Shown: positions 52,892 to 62,197, counted from the stretch's first letter. The stretch: DNA of 64,000 nucleotides from Roseiarcus sp963753135 (GCA_963753135.1 CAVWBA010000026.1:1-64000), one strand, 5' to 3'. Program-made: numbers and translations. The notes: a model not told the origin generated them from the sequence alone.

Positions 52892-53578
52892 TTGAAGATA
52901 TTGGTCATTGAAGACGACGAAGAGGTCGCCGCTTTTGTCGCCGCGGGGCTGAGAGAGCGCGGGCACGAGGCGGCGATCGTCGCCAACGGACGAGACGGCG
53001 TCCAGCGAGCCACCGCCGAGCATTTCGACGCCATCATTCTCGACCGCATGCTGCCGGAGCTCGACGGGCTCACGGTTGTGGCTCTGTTGCGCGCGGAAGG
53101 CGTAGCGACCCCGGTGCTGTTTCTCACCAATCTCTCGGGCATCGACGACCGGGTCGACGGACTCGAGGCGGGCGGCGACGATTATCTCGTCAAGCCCTTC
53201 GCGTTCGAGGAATTGATGGCGCGTTTGATGGCGCTCGCGCGCCGGCCGATGTTGGGCGCATCGCTGACCGTCCTTTCCGCGGGAGATCTCGAAATGGACC
53301 TTGTCGCGCGCACCGTCAGGCGCGGCGGGGAGGAAATAGACCTGCAGCCGCGCGAATTCCGGCTGCTTGAGTTTCTGCTGCGCAACGAAGATCGGCTTGT
53401 GACCCGCAAGATGTTGCTCGAACATGTGTGGGAGTTTCTTTTCGATCCGAAAACGAACATCGTCGAAACCCATATCAGCCGGCTGCGGACGAAGATCGAT
53501 CGCGGACGAGCCCCCTCGTTGATCCACACGATACGCGGTGCAGGATATTTGTTGCGTGTCCCGAATCCGGGTCTTTAA
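52892..53578 (+). CDS. OmpR-family response regulator
   Basis: A 228-residue regulator with a TTG start at 52892. Receiver: KILVIEDDEEVAAFVAAGLR (acidic pair), IILDRMLPELDGL (phospho-Asp), VLFLTNLSG (Thr) and LVKPFAFEEL (Lys). Winged-helix output: IDLQPREFRLLEFLLRNEDR LVTRKMLLEHVWEF and THISRLRTKIDRG. Stop overlaps the start of the sensor kinase gene. Likely controls the neighbouring minus-strand PepSY/cytochrome genes. Confidence 0.9.
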   Translation: MKILVIEDDEEVAAFVAAGLRERGHEAAIVANGRDGVQRATAEHFDAIILDRMLPELDGLTVVALLRAEGVATPVLFLTNLSGIDDRVDGLEAGGDDYLVKPFAFEELMARLMALARRPMLGASLTVLSAGDLEMDLVARTVRRGGEEIDLQPREFRLLEFLLRNEDRLVTRKMLLEHVWEFLFDPKTNIVETHISRLRTKIDRGRAPSLIHTIRGAGYLLRVPNPGL

Positions 53579-54920
53579 GACCACCAGCTTTCGCCTGGCC
53601 GCGATCTACCTTGCGCTGTTCACGCTGTCGGCGGGCGCGCTGGGCGGTTTCGTCTACCTGTCGGTGCGCCACGAAATTCTGTCGGACTTCGACGCAAGAA
53701 TCATCGAGGAGACGGACGCGCTTCAGCGGACCTTCGCGAAAGAGGGTCGGGACGGCCTCGCAGCGAAGCTCGCCGCGCGCGGCTCGATCGGCGGCGCGCT
53801 TCTCTACGGTCTTCAGGCTCCAGACGGCAAGCGGCTCGCTGGCGACCTGGTCGCCCCGGTCTCTGGCGGCTGGGCTGAACTGAAGGAGGAAGAAAACGAT
53901 GAGCCGCCGGAGGGAACGGAGGCGGAAATCGTCCGTGCGCTTGTGACGCGCCTTCCCGACGGATCAATCCTGACCGTCGGCGATGAGCGGCGGCGCACGA
54001 ACGAAGCCCTGCGCGGCGTTCTCTCGGCTTTCGGCTGGGCGATCGGAGCGACGATCGTGCTCGGCCTTGCCGGCGGCCTTTGGCTCAGCAGGCAATTTCT
54101 GCGCCGCGTCGATGCGATGAGGCTGGCGGCCCAAGCGATCATGGCTGGCGATTGGAGCCGCCGCATCCCGCAGACGCCGATCGACGACGATCTGTCCGCG
54201 CTCGCGCGCACGTTCAACCGTCTGTTTGGCCGCATCGAAAAACTGCTGCTGGCCAACAAGCACATCAGCGCCGACATCGCCCACGATCTGCGCAAACCAC
54301 TCGCGAGCGTGCTGCGGCGTCTCGAAGGGGCGCGCGCCCAGGGGACTGGTTTGGAGGCGGTGAGGAGCGATGTCAAAGCGGCAATTGCGGAGATCGAAAA
54401 CCTGCTTGAGACCTTCAACGCCCTCCTGCGCATCGGGCAGGTCGAGGCCGGCGCGCGGCGGGCGGGATTCAGGCCGCTTGATCTGGCCGCGATCGCGCGG
54501 GAGGTCGTCGAGGCGTTTCAGCCTGCGGCGGAAGACGAAGGCAAGACGCTCGCCTTGCTGCTCGACGAGCCGTTGCCCATCTTGGGCGACAAGGAGCTTT
54601 TGGCCCAAATGATCGCGAACATGATCGACAACGCTTTGCGGCACGGCCCAAAGGGCGTCCGCGTTGAAGTCGCTGGAGAGCGCATGCCCAGCGGCGTGAA
54701 ACTATCCGTGGCGGACGACGGGCCAGGCGTCGACCCGCGCGAACTGAAAGCGATTTTTGAGCGATTCTATCGCGCGGACGCGGCGCGCGCCACTCCAGGG
54801 AGTGGTCTTGGGCTCAATCTCGTCGCCGCCATCGCCGATTTGCACGAACTCGAATGCTCGGCGTCAGACAATCGTCCCGGCTTGCGGATTACGCTGACGA
54901 CCGCGAACCTAAACGAGTGA
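53556..54920 (+). CDS. Sensor histidine kinase
   Basis: About 454 residues from GTG 53556, overlapping the regulator gene by 23 bases. First transmembrane helix at LAAIYLALFTLSAGALGG, periplasmic region of about 125 residues, second helix IGATIVLGLAGGLWLS, HAMP segment, HisKA with SADIAHDLRKPLASVLRRLE (phospho-His), then HATPase_c: MIANMIDNALRHG (N box), VADDGPGVDP (G1) and GSGLGLNLV (G2). Complete. Confidence 0.9.
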   Translation: MSRIRVFKTTSFRLAAIYLALFTLSAGALGGFVYLSVRHEILSDFDARIIEETDALQRTFAKEGRDGLAAKLAARGSIGGALLYGLQAPDGKRLAGDLVAPVSGGWAELKEEENDEPPEGTEAEIVRALVTRLPDGSILTVGDERRRTNEALRGVLSAFGWAIGATIVLGLAGGLWLSRQFLRRVDAMRLAAQAIMAGDWSRRIPQTPIDDDLSALARTFNRLFGRIEKLLLANKHISADIAHDLRKPLASVLRRLEGARAQGTGLEAVRSDVKAAIAEIENLLETFNALLRIGQVEAGARRAGFRPLDLAAIAREVVEAFQPAAEDEGKTLALLLDEPLPILGDKELLAQMIANMIDNALRHGPKGVRVEVAGERMPSGVKLSVADDGPGVDPRELKAIFERFYRADAARATPGSGLGLNLVAAIADLHELECSASDNRPGLRITLTTANLNE

Positions 54921-54956
54921 TGCGATTTTTTCCGGGGTGACTGACTCGCCTCATTG

Positions 54957-54995
54957 TCAATCCCGGCAGACCAAAGGTCTGACCGGGAATCCAGA
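54957..54995. repeat. REP-like palindrome
   Basis: TCAATCCCGGCAGACC AAA GGTCTGACCGGGAATCC forms a near-perfect stem (CCCGG.AGACC / GGTCT..CCGGG) just after the kinase stop. There is no T-tract. CCCGG/CCGGGAATCCAG boundaries resemble dispersed REP elements of alphaproteobacteria. Confidence 0.45.
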
Positions 54996-55059
54996 GGGCC
55001 AAGGGTCGGCGGATGTCGGTCTGGATTTCACGACCGTCGGGACTGACACACCGAGCTGA

Positions 55060-55377
55060 TCAATCGGATTTCGTGTGAGGCTGAACAGGCGCTGTCGCGC
55101 CTGGGAGCGATTGAAAAACGGAACGGGCGTCGCCAGGCGATTCGCGACCGCGAGGAGCTTCGCTCCTCAACGCCAAATCAACGGCCTGTTGAAGCTGCGC
55201 GATCGCATGCTGCGCGTATTCGACCGACAGGATGATATCAATATCTTCAACCTGATCCGGAAACGTCGGGACGGCGGCCGTCACGGTCAAGAAAATGTCG
55301 TCGTCCTGCGCCATCGCGGTTGGCGGCCGCTCCATTGCGAAAAAGAAGGGAGCTCCCACCTCGAAATCCTCGCCCAT
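55060..55377 (-). CDS. Hypothetical protein
   Basis: About 105 residues from ATG 55377, preceded by GAAGG: MGEDFEVGAPFFFAMERPPT, AMAQDDDIFLTVTAAVPTFP, DQVEDIDIILSVEYAQHAIA and QLQQAVDLALRSEAPRG. Acidic N-terminal half and helical middle; no recognised domain. It follows the cytochrome gene on the same strand by 28 bases. Confidence 0.55.
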   Translation of the reverse strand: MGEDFEVGAPFFFAMERPPTAMAQDDDIFLTVTAAVPTFPDQVEDIDIILSVEYAQHAIAQLQQAVDLALRSEAPRGRESPGDARSVFQSLPGATAPVQPHTKSD

Positions 55378-55405
55378 AGCCGCCTTCTTTCTTGTTAGCA
55401 GGGAG

Positions 55406-55936
55406 CTAGGCGACGTCGCCCGGCCCCGCCGCGCGCTTATCGCCAAGGACCATCGCTCGCACCAGGTTTTCCCTATGCCGCACACTTGCCAGCGCGACAC
55501 CGCCAAGGTGCGCGAGAACGAGCAGCAGCACGCCGTGGGCCAGAATCGAATGAACTCGCTGAACCGCGAGCGACCCCCAAAAGGCATCGGTCGTGAGCAG
55601 CCAGCCGGTCGTGGCGGTCGCCATCATCGATGCAAGCAGGATGACAATCATGGCCCCGCCAGCGGGGTTGTGGCCGATGAAGCGTCTCTCGGAGCCGGTC
55701 GCGATGGAACCGAGATAGGCGGCGACGGCAGCCGGCGGTTGCACGAACTGCGAGAACCTCGCATAGCCGGAGCCCAAAAACCCCCAGGCGACACGGGCGA
55801 GCACGAGCACGCCCACGACGTACCCAGCCAACTCGTGCAACCGCCCCGAGGGTTCGGAGCTGAGCCAGGCGACCGCGAAACTCAGCGCGAGCGTCCAATG
55901 GAACGTCCGCACCAACGGATCCCAGACCCGGATCAT
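55406..55936 (-). CDS. Cytochrome b561 family membrane protein
   Basis: A 176-residue four-helix dihaem b-type cytochrome: IRVWDPLVRTFHWTLALSFA (first His), SSEPSGRLHELAGYVVGVLV LARVAWG (second His), GHNPAGGAMIVILLASMMAT ATTG and RVHSILAHGVLLLVLAHLGG VALAS (further His). Such cytochromes feed electrons to periplasmic partners. The adjacent PepSY protein and the opposed two-component system form a known type of arrangement. Confidence 0.85.
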   Translation of the reverse strand: MIRVWDPLVRTFHWTLALSFAVAWLSSEPSGRLHELAGYVVGVLVLARVAWGFLGSGYARFSQFVQPPAAVAAYLGSIATGSERRFIGHNPAGGAMIVILLASMMATATTGWLLTTDAFWGSLAVQRVHSILAHGVLLLVLAHLGGVALASVRHRENLVRAMVLGDKRAAGPGDVA

Positions 55937-55971
55937 CCGCCGAACTCCCGCGCTCAGCCGTGTCTCAGCGG

Positions 55972-56247
55972 TCAGTTCTCGCCAGCTTCCGGGTTGTCGA
56001 GCTTCTCGAGCGTCTCGGCGTTAAACGCCATGTTGGCGCGATTGCCGCCCTTGTCGGTCGCGTAGACTTCGTAGCAGCCGCCTTCGGTCTTGATCTGGCG
56101 CACCTTGTAACCGCCCGCCCTCAATTGGGATTCGAGCGCGGACTTCGGCTGCCAATTCGCCTTGGGCGCGCTCGAGCATTTTCCCTGCGCCAACGCGGGG
56201 CCGGCCGCGCCGATCGCAATGGCGGCAAGCATGCAAACCAATTTCAT
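55972..56247 (-). CDS. PepSY-domain periplasmic protein
   Basis: A 91-residue protein; ATG 56247 has GGAGAA upstream. Signal peptide MKLVCMLAAIAIGAAGPALA Q, then a PepSY domain: ALESQLRAGGYKVRQIKTEG GCYEVYATDKGGNRANMAFN. Two cysteines may pair. Co-oriented with the cytochrome b561 gene, 35 bases upstream of it. Confidence 0.82.
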   Translation of the reverse strand: MKLVCMLAAIAIGAAGPALAQGKCSSAPKANWQPKSALESQLRAGGYKVRQIKTEGGCYEVYATDKGGNRANMAFNAETLEKLDNPEAGEN

Positions 56248-56504
56248 CAGGCTTTCTCCAAGTCGGTCGGTTAGGGTCGCCGCCCGCGCGAATTCACGAA
56301 CGCCGCTGCCGTCGCTTTCGCCTGCCATTCGGCCTGAATTGCGTTTCCGAGATTACGGATTCCCAATGTCGCTTAGGTCGGGGTCGACAATGAGCCGATG
56401 CGGAACGGGGCGAGCGCTTAAGGGAGCGCGCAGGACGGGTTGTTCGCGAGCTGGCAAGCGCGGCTAAGCGGCCTTCGCCGGCCACTCCGCCCCGCGCGAT
56501 CCAC

Positions 56505-56783
56505 TCACCCGCGTCGAAGCGGCTGGATGCGTTCGAGCGCGGTGATCGAGAGGAACCCGCCGATCCATGAGCCGATCGCCGCAAACACCACATAGCCCCA
56601 GTTCGACGTGTAGCTGATCACGGCGAACGCCGCGAGCAGATACCAGAGGCTGCTCCAGGTCGCCGCCGCGAACCGCCGGCGGGCGGCGACGGAGGCGGTG
56701 TAGAGCACGTGGATCGCGTCGGTGAACGCCGTCGTCAGGACGACGCCTCCTGCGATTATGGGATCGATGGCCGGCAGAATCAT
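56505..56783 (-). CDS. Small integral membrane protein
   Basis: About 92 residues from ATG 56783: MILPAIDPIIAGGVVLTTAF TDAIHVLYTASVAARRR, then WSSLWYLLAAFAVISYTSNW GYVVFAAIGSWIGGFLSITA L and a short basic tail. Three hydrophobic helices. No function known to me. A 69-bp piece is duplicated at 52733-52801. Confidence 0.65.
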   Translation of the reverse strand: MILPAIDPIIAGGVVLTTAFTDAIHVLYTASVAARRRFAAATWSSLWYLLAAFAVISYTSNWGYVVFAAIGSWIGGFLSITALERIQPLRRG

Positions 56784-56859
56784 GTTTCCCCCGTTTCTGG
56801 GCGGCGCCACGCGCCGAACTCGCCCGCCGGGCCCGGCAGGCGCCCGCAAAAATGTTGGA

Positions 56860-57724
56860 TCAGCCTTCCATCGACGACGGCTCCGGCGCGAGCTCGTTGC
56901 TCATCGGCGGCGCGCGGAACGGGCGATCGAACAGCGGGAACAGCACAAGTCCGGCGAAAAACCCGCCGAGATGGGCGACCCAGGCGACCGGCATGTCCGA
57001 GAAGCCGAGGATTTGAGCTCCGGCGCCGAAAATGAAATTCGTCATGAGCCAGATCAGAATGAAGATGAGCGAGCGACGCTCGACGAAGACCTGGCTGAGG
57101 CTGGCCGCCGGGATCGAACTCGACCTCCGGCCGGCCGATCGAGCCGAAAGCGCCGAGCGGCGCTCCCGGCTGAAACATGAACCGGGTCGCGGCGCCCATG
57201 AGGCCGGAATCGGCTCCCGAGGCGCCGATGAGCGGCGAGAAATCCATCGGCGAGATCGCCCAATGCGCGAGCGCGCTCGCGATTGCGGTCACCGCCATGA
57301 ACAGAAGAAATCCCGCAGCGCCAAAGCGGCGCGCAATCGGCGGCCCGAACGCGACCAGCCAGATGGTGTTGAGCAACACGTGAGTCCACGAGCCATGCAT
57401 GAACGCGTAGGTCAGCAGCGTCCAGGGCTTCGCGCCCCCGCCCAGCACATGCAATTCCCGGATCTGCCGCGCCTGCTGCAGCGCCGCCGGGTCGGTGTTC
57501 GCCCGGTTGATGAGATCGACGAGCCGATCCGGCCAGATGGCGATGGTCAAGCGGCCCGGAATGAACGCATAGTCCCGGATGACGCTGTCCTGGATCGCCA
57601 CGGGGGCCCAATTGAAGGCCGCGTAGATCCCGATGAGAACGGCGATGAGGGCAAGGACCACAATGGGCGCATTGAACATCGGTTCGCGGCGGCGCGCGAT
57701 CCGGCGCTTTTCGTTTGCGCTCAT
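56860..57724 (-). pseudogene. Rhomboid-family intramembrane serine protease, single-base frameshift
   Basis: ATG 57724 opens a six-helix rhomboid: PIVVLALIAVLIGIYAAFNW, LLTYAFMHGSWTHVLLNTIW LVAFG (conserved His/Asn), GAAGFLLFMAVTAIASALAH W and the active-site loop LIGASGADSGLMGAATRF. Near 57108 the frame breaks at a GGCGG sequence. Dropping one G gives DPAASLSQVFVERRSLIFIL IWLMTNFIFG and the last helix VAWVAHLGGFFAGLVLFPLF with the catalytic His, ending at 56860. About 287 residues if repaired. It cleaves transmembrane substrates within the inner membrane. Confidence 0.8.
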
Positions 57725-57962
57725 ACCCTGTTCAGCCTTTCGGTCCCCAACCCCGACGCCCCGCTTTGTCGAAGCCGGGACCGACGCAGGCGGGAGACTC
57801 CGCCCCCGGACGCCCGCCACGGGCATCAGTCTAAACCGGCGCCGCAGCTTTGGCGAATTTGGGGCGCTTCCGTTGCGCCGCAAGGGCCACGCGAGCGATT
57901 GCACGAAAACGAGCCAAGTCCATATTGCCGGTCCAGAGGAATGCGTTTAATCGCCCTCGACC

Positions 57963-59036
57963 ATGACGACGCACATTCCCGCCGAACCCCTCACGGACTT
58001 CTGCGCTGAGATCTTTGCTCGCGTCGGCTGCCAGTCTGAAGAAGCGAACCGCGTCTCGGCCTCGCTCGTCGACGCCAATCTGACCGGCCACGACAGCCAC
58101 GGGGTCATCCGCGTGCCGCGGTACGTCGATTGGGTCCGCACCGGCGACCTCGTTCCCAACCAATCGATTGAACGCATCGTTGACACGTCCGTCATCGGCG
58201 TCGTCGACGGCCGCTTCGGCTTCGGACAGACGATGGCGCCGCTGGCCGTCGATATCGGGGTTGAGAAAGCGAAAGCAACGGGCCTGTCCGCGATCTCGTT
58301 GCGCAACTCCGGCCACGTCGGCCGCGTCGGCGAGTGGGCGGAGCGCGCGGCTTCAGCGGGCTTTATCTCGATCCATTTCGTCACCGCCGCGGGCTCGATT
58401 CTCGTTGCGCCGTTTGGCGGGCTCGAGCGCCGACTGTCGACGGCTCCATTTTGCGTTGGGGTTCCCCGCAAGGGCGCCCCGCCCGTCGTGCTCGATTTCG
58501 CGACCTCGCTGGTCGCGGAAGGCAAGGTCAATGTCGCCAGTCGCGGCGGCAAGCCGTTGCCGCCCGACGCGTTGATCGGTCCTGACGGCGCGCTCTCCGA
58601 CGATCCTGCGCTGATCTACGGCCCCATGACCTCGGAGGGTCCGCGCGACCATAAGCACGGCGCCGGCGCGATGCGCGCGTTCGGCGAGCACAAGGGCTCC
58701 GGCCTCGCGCTCATCTGCGAGCTCCTGGGCGGGTCGCTCACGGGCAATGGCGCGACCGAACCGAACCGCAAATTCGCGAACGGCATGTTCTCGCTCTACC
58801 TCGACCCGGACCAGATCGATCCCTCCCATGTCTTTGACTCCGACATGGCGCGCTATCTCGATTGGTTCGCCCGAGGGAAAGCCATTCCGGGCCAAACGAT
58901 CATGACGCCCGGCGAACCCGAGCGCTTGAGCCGCAAGAAACGCGGCTTGAGCGGCGTGCCGCTGCCGGACGAGGCCTGGGCGTCGATCGTCGCAACGGCG
59001 CGAAGCGTTGGCGTGAACAGGGAGCTTACGTTCTGA
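57963..59036 (+). CDS. Malate/L-lactate dehydrogenase (LDH2) family oxidoreductase
   Basis: A 357-residue NAD(P)-dependent 2-hydroxyacid dehydrogenase: ANLTGHDSHGVIRVPRYVDW (catalytic His of the GHDSHG motif), VDGRFGFGQTMA, ISLRNSGHVGRVGEWAERAA, APFGGLERRLSTAPFCVGVP and FGEHKGSGLALICELLGGSL. Members act on malate, lactate, ureidoglycolate or related acids in the cytosol. Not part of an obvious operon. Complete. Confidence 0.85.
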   Translation: MTTHIPAEPLTDFCAEIFARVGCQSEEANRVSASLVDANLTGHDSHGVIRVPRYVDWVRTGDLVPNQSIERIVDTSVIGVVDGRFGFGQTMAPLAVDIGVEKAKATGLSAISLRNSGHVGRVGEWAERAASAGFISIHFVTAAGSILVAPFGGLERRLSTAPFCVGVPRKGAPPVVLDFATSLVAEGKVNVASRGGKPLPPDALIGPDGALSDDPALIYGPMTSEGPRDHKHGAGAMRAFGEHKGSGLALICELLGGSLTGNGATEPNRKFANGMFSLYLDPDQIDPSHVFDSDMARYLDWFARGKAIPGQTIMTPGEPERLSRKKRGLSGVPLPDEAWASIVATARSVGVNRELTF

Positions 59037-59261
59037 TCTCCTCGCCTCGCGTTCAATTGTGCCGATTCTGGACCGCCTGTCGCGATTTCATGGTTAAGCC
59101 AACGTAAATCGCCGCGACGCCCACCCCGGAACGCTGAGCGCGCGCCCCGCCATTGCGGAATGGCATAGTCCCTGCCTCGTCTCACGCAAGCCTGAGCCGA
59201 AAGATCGATTGCGTCCCATTCCGGGACGGAGCGAGCGGATAGGGTTTTCGAGGAACTCAAA

Positions 59262-59867
59262 GTGAAGCTCGCCGCCACCCTGGAACTGCATGCCTACTGG
59301 AACCGATTGCGAGGCGCCCGCAGCGCGCCGGAGCGCGGCGATCTCGACCCCGGCGCAATCCGTGGCGTGCTGGCCGACACGTTCGTGCTGGATTTCGACG
59401 ATCAACGCGGCTTTCCGTTTCGGATCGCGAGTTCGAGGGCCAATGCGCTGTTCCTCAAAGAGCAGAGAGGCCTCTCGTTTCTCGAGCTGTGGCGCGACGC
59501 CGATCGCGAGGAACTCGATTCAATCCTTCATTGCGTCGCCGACGAAACGCAGCCGTTTCTCATCGGCGCCCAGGCGCGGCCAGCCGGTCTCGAGGCCGTG
59601 GACATCGAGATCATTCTCTTGCCCCTTCGTCATCATGGACTGACCCATTCCCGCATCCTCGGCGGACTCGCCGTCCACGCCGCGCCCGCCTGGATGGGCC
59701 TTACGAGGGCGGGGCCCATCGCGCTGACCTCGCTGCGAGCGCTCGAATCATCGACGCGGGAGAAGCCGGCGCCGAAGGGCGCGGCGCAGGCGGACTTCTC
59801 GCTCCGCGCCATCCCGAGGCGCCGCAAGCATCTGTTTGTCTATTCTAGCGACCGGCCCACGCCCTGA
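59262..59867 (+). CDS. PAS-domain protein
   Basis: A 201-residue protein from GTG 59262 of the small alphaproteobacterial PAS_5 type: ELHAYWNRLRGARSAPERGD LDPGAIRGVLADTFVLD at the N-terminus, PFRIASSRANALFLKEQRGL SFLELW, and DIEIILLPLRHHGLTHSRIL GGLA. These sensor-like proteins usually sit beside PilZ proteins, as here (48 bases downstream), and probably modulate second-messenger responses. Confidence 0.8.
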   Translation: MKLAATLELHAYWNRLRGARSAPERGDLDPGAIRGVLADTFVLDFDDQRGFPFRIASSRANALFLKEQRGLSFLELWRDADREELDSILHCVADETQPFLIGAQARPAGLEAVDIEIILLPLRHHGLTHSRILGGLAVHAAPAWMGLTRAGPIALTSLRALESSTREKPAPKGAAQADFSLRAIPRRRKHLFVYSSDRPTP

Positions 59868-59915
59868 CGCTGCGACATGCTGAGCCGCGTAAGAGCGCCT
59901 TAATCCCTAAGGTTC

Positions 59916-60623
59916 ATGGTGAGCGTGCATCCGCCGGCATGTGCGCAATTCCTTGAGGGGCTCAAGGAATCGCGCTCGGTCGGCGTCCGAGAATCCAAGG
60001 AGCACGCGGCGGTGGGCGCATTGGCATGGAAACTCCCGGAGCCGACGCCAGTTGAGCAGCGGCGCGAGCAGCGCGTCGAGGTCCGCCTTCTGGGACGGTT
60101 CATGCGGTCCGACCGCAAAGAGTTCGATTGCGAATTGATCGATGCGTCTCCGAGCGGCATCGCTTTTGCCTCTGACGCTGGAGTTCAGCTCGGCGAGCGC
60201 ATCGTCGCCTATCTCAACCAGATCGGACGGGTCGAGGGACGAGTTGCGCGGATCTTCCCAGAAGGGTTTGCGATCCAGATGAATGTGCCGCCGACCAAAC
60301 GCAATAAGCTTGCGACCCGGCTGGCGTGGCTCGCCAACCGCCAGGCGCTTGGGCTGCCCGAAGACCGGCGCCATGAACGCATCGCGCCGCGCGACCGCTA
60401 CACGATCCTGAAGCTTCCGAACGGACGCGAGTACACCGCAACCTTGGTCGACCTCTCGATGTCAGGCGCGGCCCTCAACGTCGATTGTGAGCCTCCGATC
60501 GGCGCCCGCGTCGTCGTCGGGGTGACGCCGGCCGAAGTTGTGCGTCACGTCAACTGCGGCATCGCGGTTGAATTTCTGGACCCCTTGCCCGCTGACGAAT
60601 TCGGCGAATACACGACGCTCTGA
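59916..60623 (+). CDS. Tandem PilZ-domain protein
   Basis: A 235-residue protein with two PilZ domains. Domain 1 (about 47-125) has RREQR (RxxxR) and LIDASPSG ([D/N]xSxxG). Domain 2 (about 148-232) has RRHERIAPR and LVDLSMSGAAL. Both c-di-GMP-binding motifs are intact in each domain, so it may bind two dimers of the messenger. The N-terminal 45 residues have no recognised feature and the true start could be slightly later. Confidence 0.85.
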   Translation: MVSVHPPACAQFLEGLKESRSVGVRESKEHAAVGALAWKLPEPTPVEQRREQRVEVRLLGRFMRSDRKEFDCELIDASPSGIAFASDAGVQLGERIVAYLNQIGRVEGRVARIFPEGFAIQMNVPPTKRNKLATRLAWLANRQALGLPEDRRHERIAPRDRYTILKLPNGREYTATLVDLSMSGAALNVDCEPPIGARVVVGVTPAEVVRHVNCGIAVEFLDPLPADEFGEYTTL

Positions 60624-60660
60624 AGAGCGTCGGTCGCATCTGGCCGAGACCGGCAATTGT

Positions 60661-60725
60661 AGCCGCGCTTCCTAGCCCGTCGTCAGACGGGGCGTCTTTG
60701 AAGACGCCCTTCTGAGCGCGGCTGG
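60661..60725. terminator. Nested hairpins, probable bidirectional terminator
   Basis: GGGCGTCTT-TG-AAGACGCCC (60690-60709) with TTCT after it, nested inside AGCCGCGCT / AGCGCGGCT arms, between convergent PilZ and lipoprotein genes. Confidence 0.5.
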
Positions 60726-60771
60726 CGCGGTCGGCGATTGCGTCGCCGGCACGGTTCTTTACGGAGACGAC

Positions 60772-61467
60772 CTAGCTGGACTTCCTCTTCTTTCGGCTCT
60801 TGTGGCCTGTCGGCGAAGGGCCGCCGGCCCCGTTTTCAAAGCCGACAGTGATCGAATAGAGGTCCGCGAGCTGAAGGGTCGGCATCGGCACATTGATTGG
60901 ATCGGTCACAATGCGAAACTGGCCGGCCTTGACCCCGTCCGTTGTCGCCTCGACGCGATATGTCTGCGAGAAGACCGGCTTGTCGCTGCCGACCTGCGTC
61001 ACCGTGATCTTCAGCGGCGCGCTGAAGGTCCCAGCCGATCCCGCCGGTCCCATGACCACCTCGCCGGCCACGCCAATCTTGATCGCGGCCTGCCCCGGGC
61101 CGGCCGGCTCGCACTGGCGCGCTGTATCGCCGACATTGAACTGATAGCGCACCGAAGCATTGTCCGCGCCGCCAACACGCAGCGCCGCGCCGCTGTCGGC
61201 GATAGTGACTTCCGGGCAATTGATGTCTTGCGCGGCGACCGGTAGCACCTTCATCTTCTCGCTTGGATTGGCCGCGGGTTTGCCCGCTGTCCGCCGCGGG
61301 ACCACGCCCAGGTTAAGAGCGTCGGCGTTCGGATCGTGATTGGAGAAAAACCCCCCGACCGAGCTGCCGGCTGAACTGACCGCGCCGCCGACTGTGCCGC
61401 AGCCGGTAAGAGCGCCGAGCGCGGTCGAAAGAAGCGCGATGCGAACCAGCTGAGCGCGAACGATCAT
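60772..61467 (-). CDS. Exported lipoprotein, unknown function
   Basis: About 231 residues from ATG 61467. The signal MIVRAQLVRIALLSTALGAL TGC has an LTGC lipobox, giving a lipid-anchored Cys. After a Ser/Gly linker the mature part reads INCPEVTIADSGAALRVGG, VRYQFNVGDTARQCEP and IKIGVAGEVVMGPAGSAGTF, a beta-rich fold, and ends with a Lys-rich tail KSRKKRKSS. Widespread in Rhizobiales as a conserved hypothetical lipoprotein. Confidence 0.75.
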   Translation of the reverse strand: MIVRAQLVRIALLSTALGALTGCGTVGGAVSSAGSSVGGFFSNHDPNADALNLGVVPRRTAGKPAANPSEKMKVLPVAAQDINCPEVTIADSGAALRVGGADNASVRYQFNVGDTARQCEPAGPGQAAIKIGVAGEVVMGPAGSAGTFSAPLKITVTQVGSDKPVFSQTYRVEATTDGVKAGQFRIVTDPINVPMPTLQLADLYSITVGFENGAGGPSPTGHKSRKKRKSS

Positions 61468-61540
61468 CAAGACTGACTTCGACAATTGAGCAGTTGGGAC
61501 TCGTTTGAAGATGAACGCGGTGCTTACCCCGACCACGGCT

Positions 61541-62077
61541 TCAAGGCAATTGTTCGTAGGCTTCCTTGAAGCCGGCGAGCGGCGCCTGCACGCCGACGCC
61601 TTCCTCGGGCGTCTGGAAGACGCCAAGCGTCGCTGTCTTTCCGCTCTCCAGCTTGGCGATCAGGGCTTCGTCCATCGCGAGCTGGGCCACGCAGCCGTTC
61701 GGAAGACATTGCAGGAAACTCAAGCGGCCGGCGTCCGTGTTGTCGATGCGCAAGCTTATGCCCGGAGGAAGCAGCACCCCGAGCGGGGCGACGACGCGCA
61801 TGAGGCGCGCCTTGCGATCGGCGGTGTTGAGCACGATGACGACCAGAATCAAGCTCGGCCGGTCCTGGTCGACGACGCTGAGCACGATCGCGCATTGCTC
61901 GTGGGACGCGCCAGGAGGCGTTTCGCAACGGGTCACCCAATCGCCGTGCTTGTCCCTCACGGCGCCCTTCGGCTCCGATTCGGCCGCGGAAGCGTGGGGC
62001 GCGGCCAACATGAGGCCGCCGACGAGGCTGAGAAGCGCCCAGCCGACTTTCGATCGTTTCGCCTTGGTGAACGCCAT
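61541..62077 (-). CDS. Invasion-associated locus B (IalB) family protein
   Basis: About 178 residues from ATG 62077. The signal peptide ends PHASAAES. The IalB domain has KGAVRDKHGDWVTRCETPPG, EQCAIVLSVVDQDRPSLILV, RVVAPLGVLLPPGISLRIDN and LQCLPNGCVAQLAMDEAL with four conserved Cys likely in two disulfides. Periplasmic; function in free-living Rhizobiales is unclear. Confidence 0.88.
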   Translation of the reverse strand: MAFTKAKRSKVGWALLSLVGGLMLAAPHASAAESEPKGAVRDKHGDWVTRCETPPGASHEQCAIVLSVVDQDRPSLILVVIVLNTADRKARLMRVVAPLGVLLPPGISLRIDNTDAGRLSFLQCLPNGCVAQLAMDEALIAKLESGKTATLGVFQTPEEGVGVQAPLAGFKEAYEQLP

Positions 62078-62197
62078 CGTCCGCAATGTATCCTTTGTGT
62101 GCTTGGGTGGGCCGGGCGGCAAGAGTTGGGAAAAAGGCGGTCTGGCGGCTCATGGCCGAAAACCGGCGCGGAAATTAGGCGAAGCGGGGTTAGGAGA

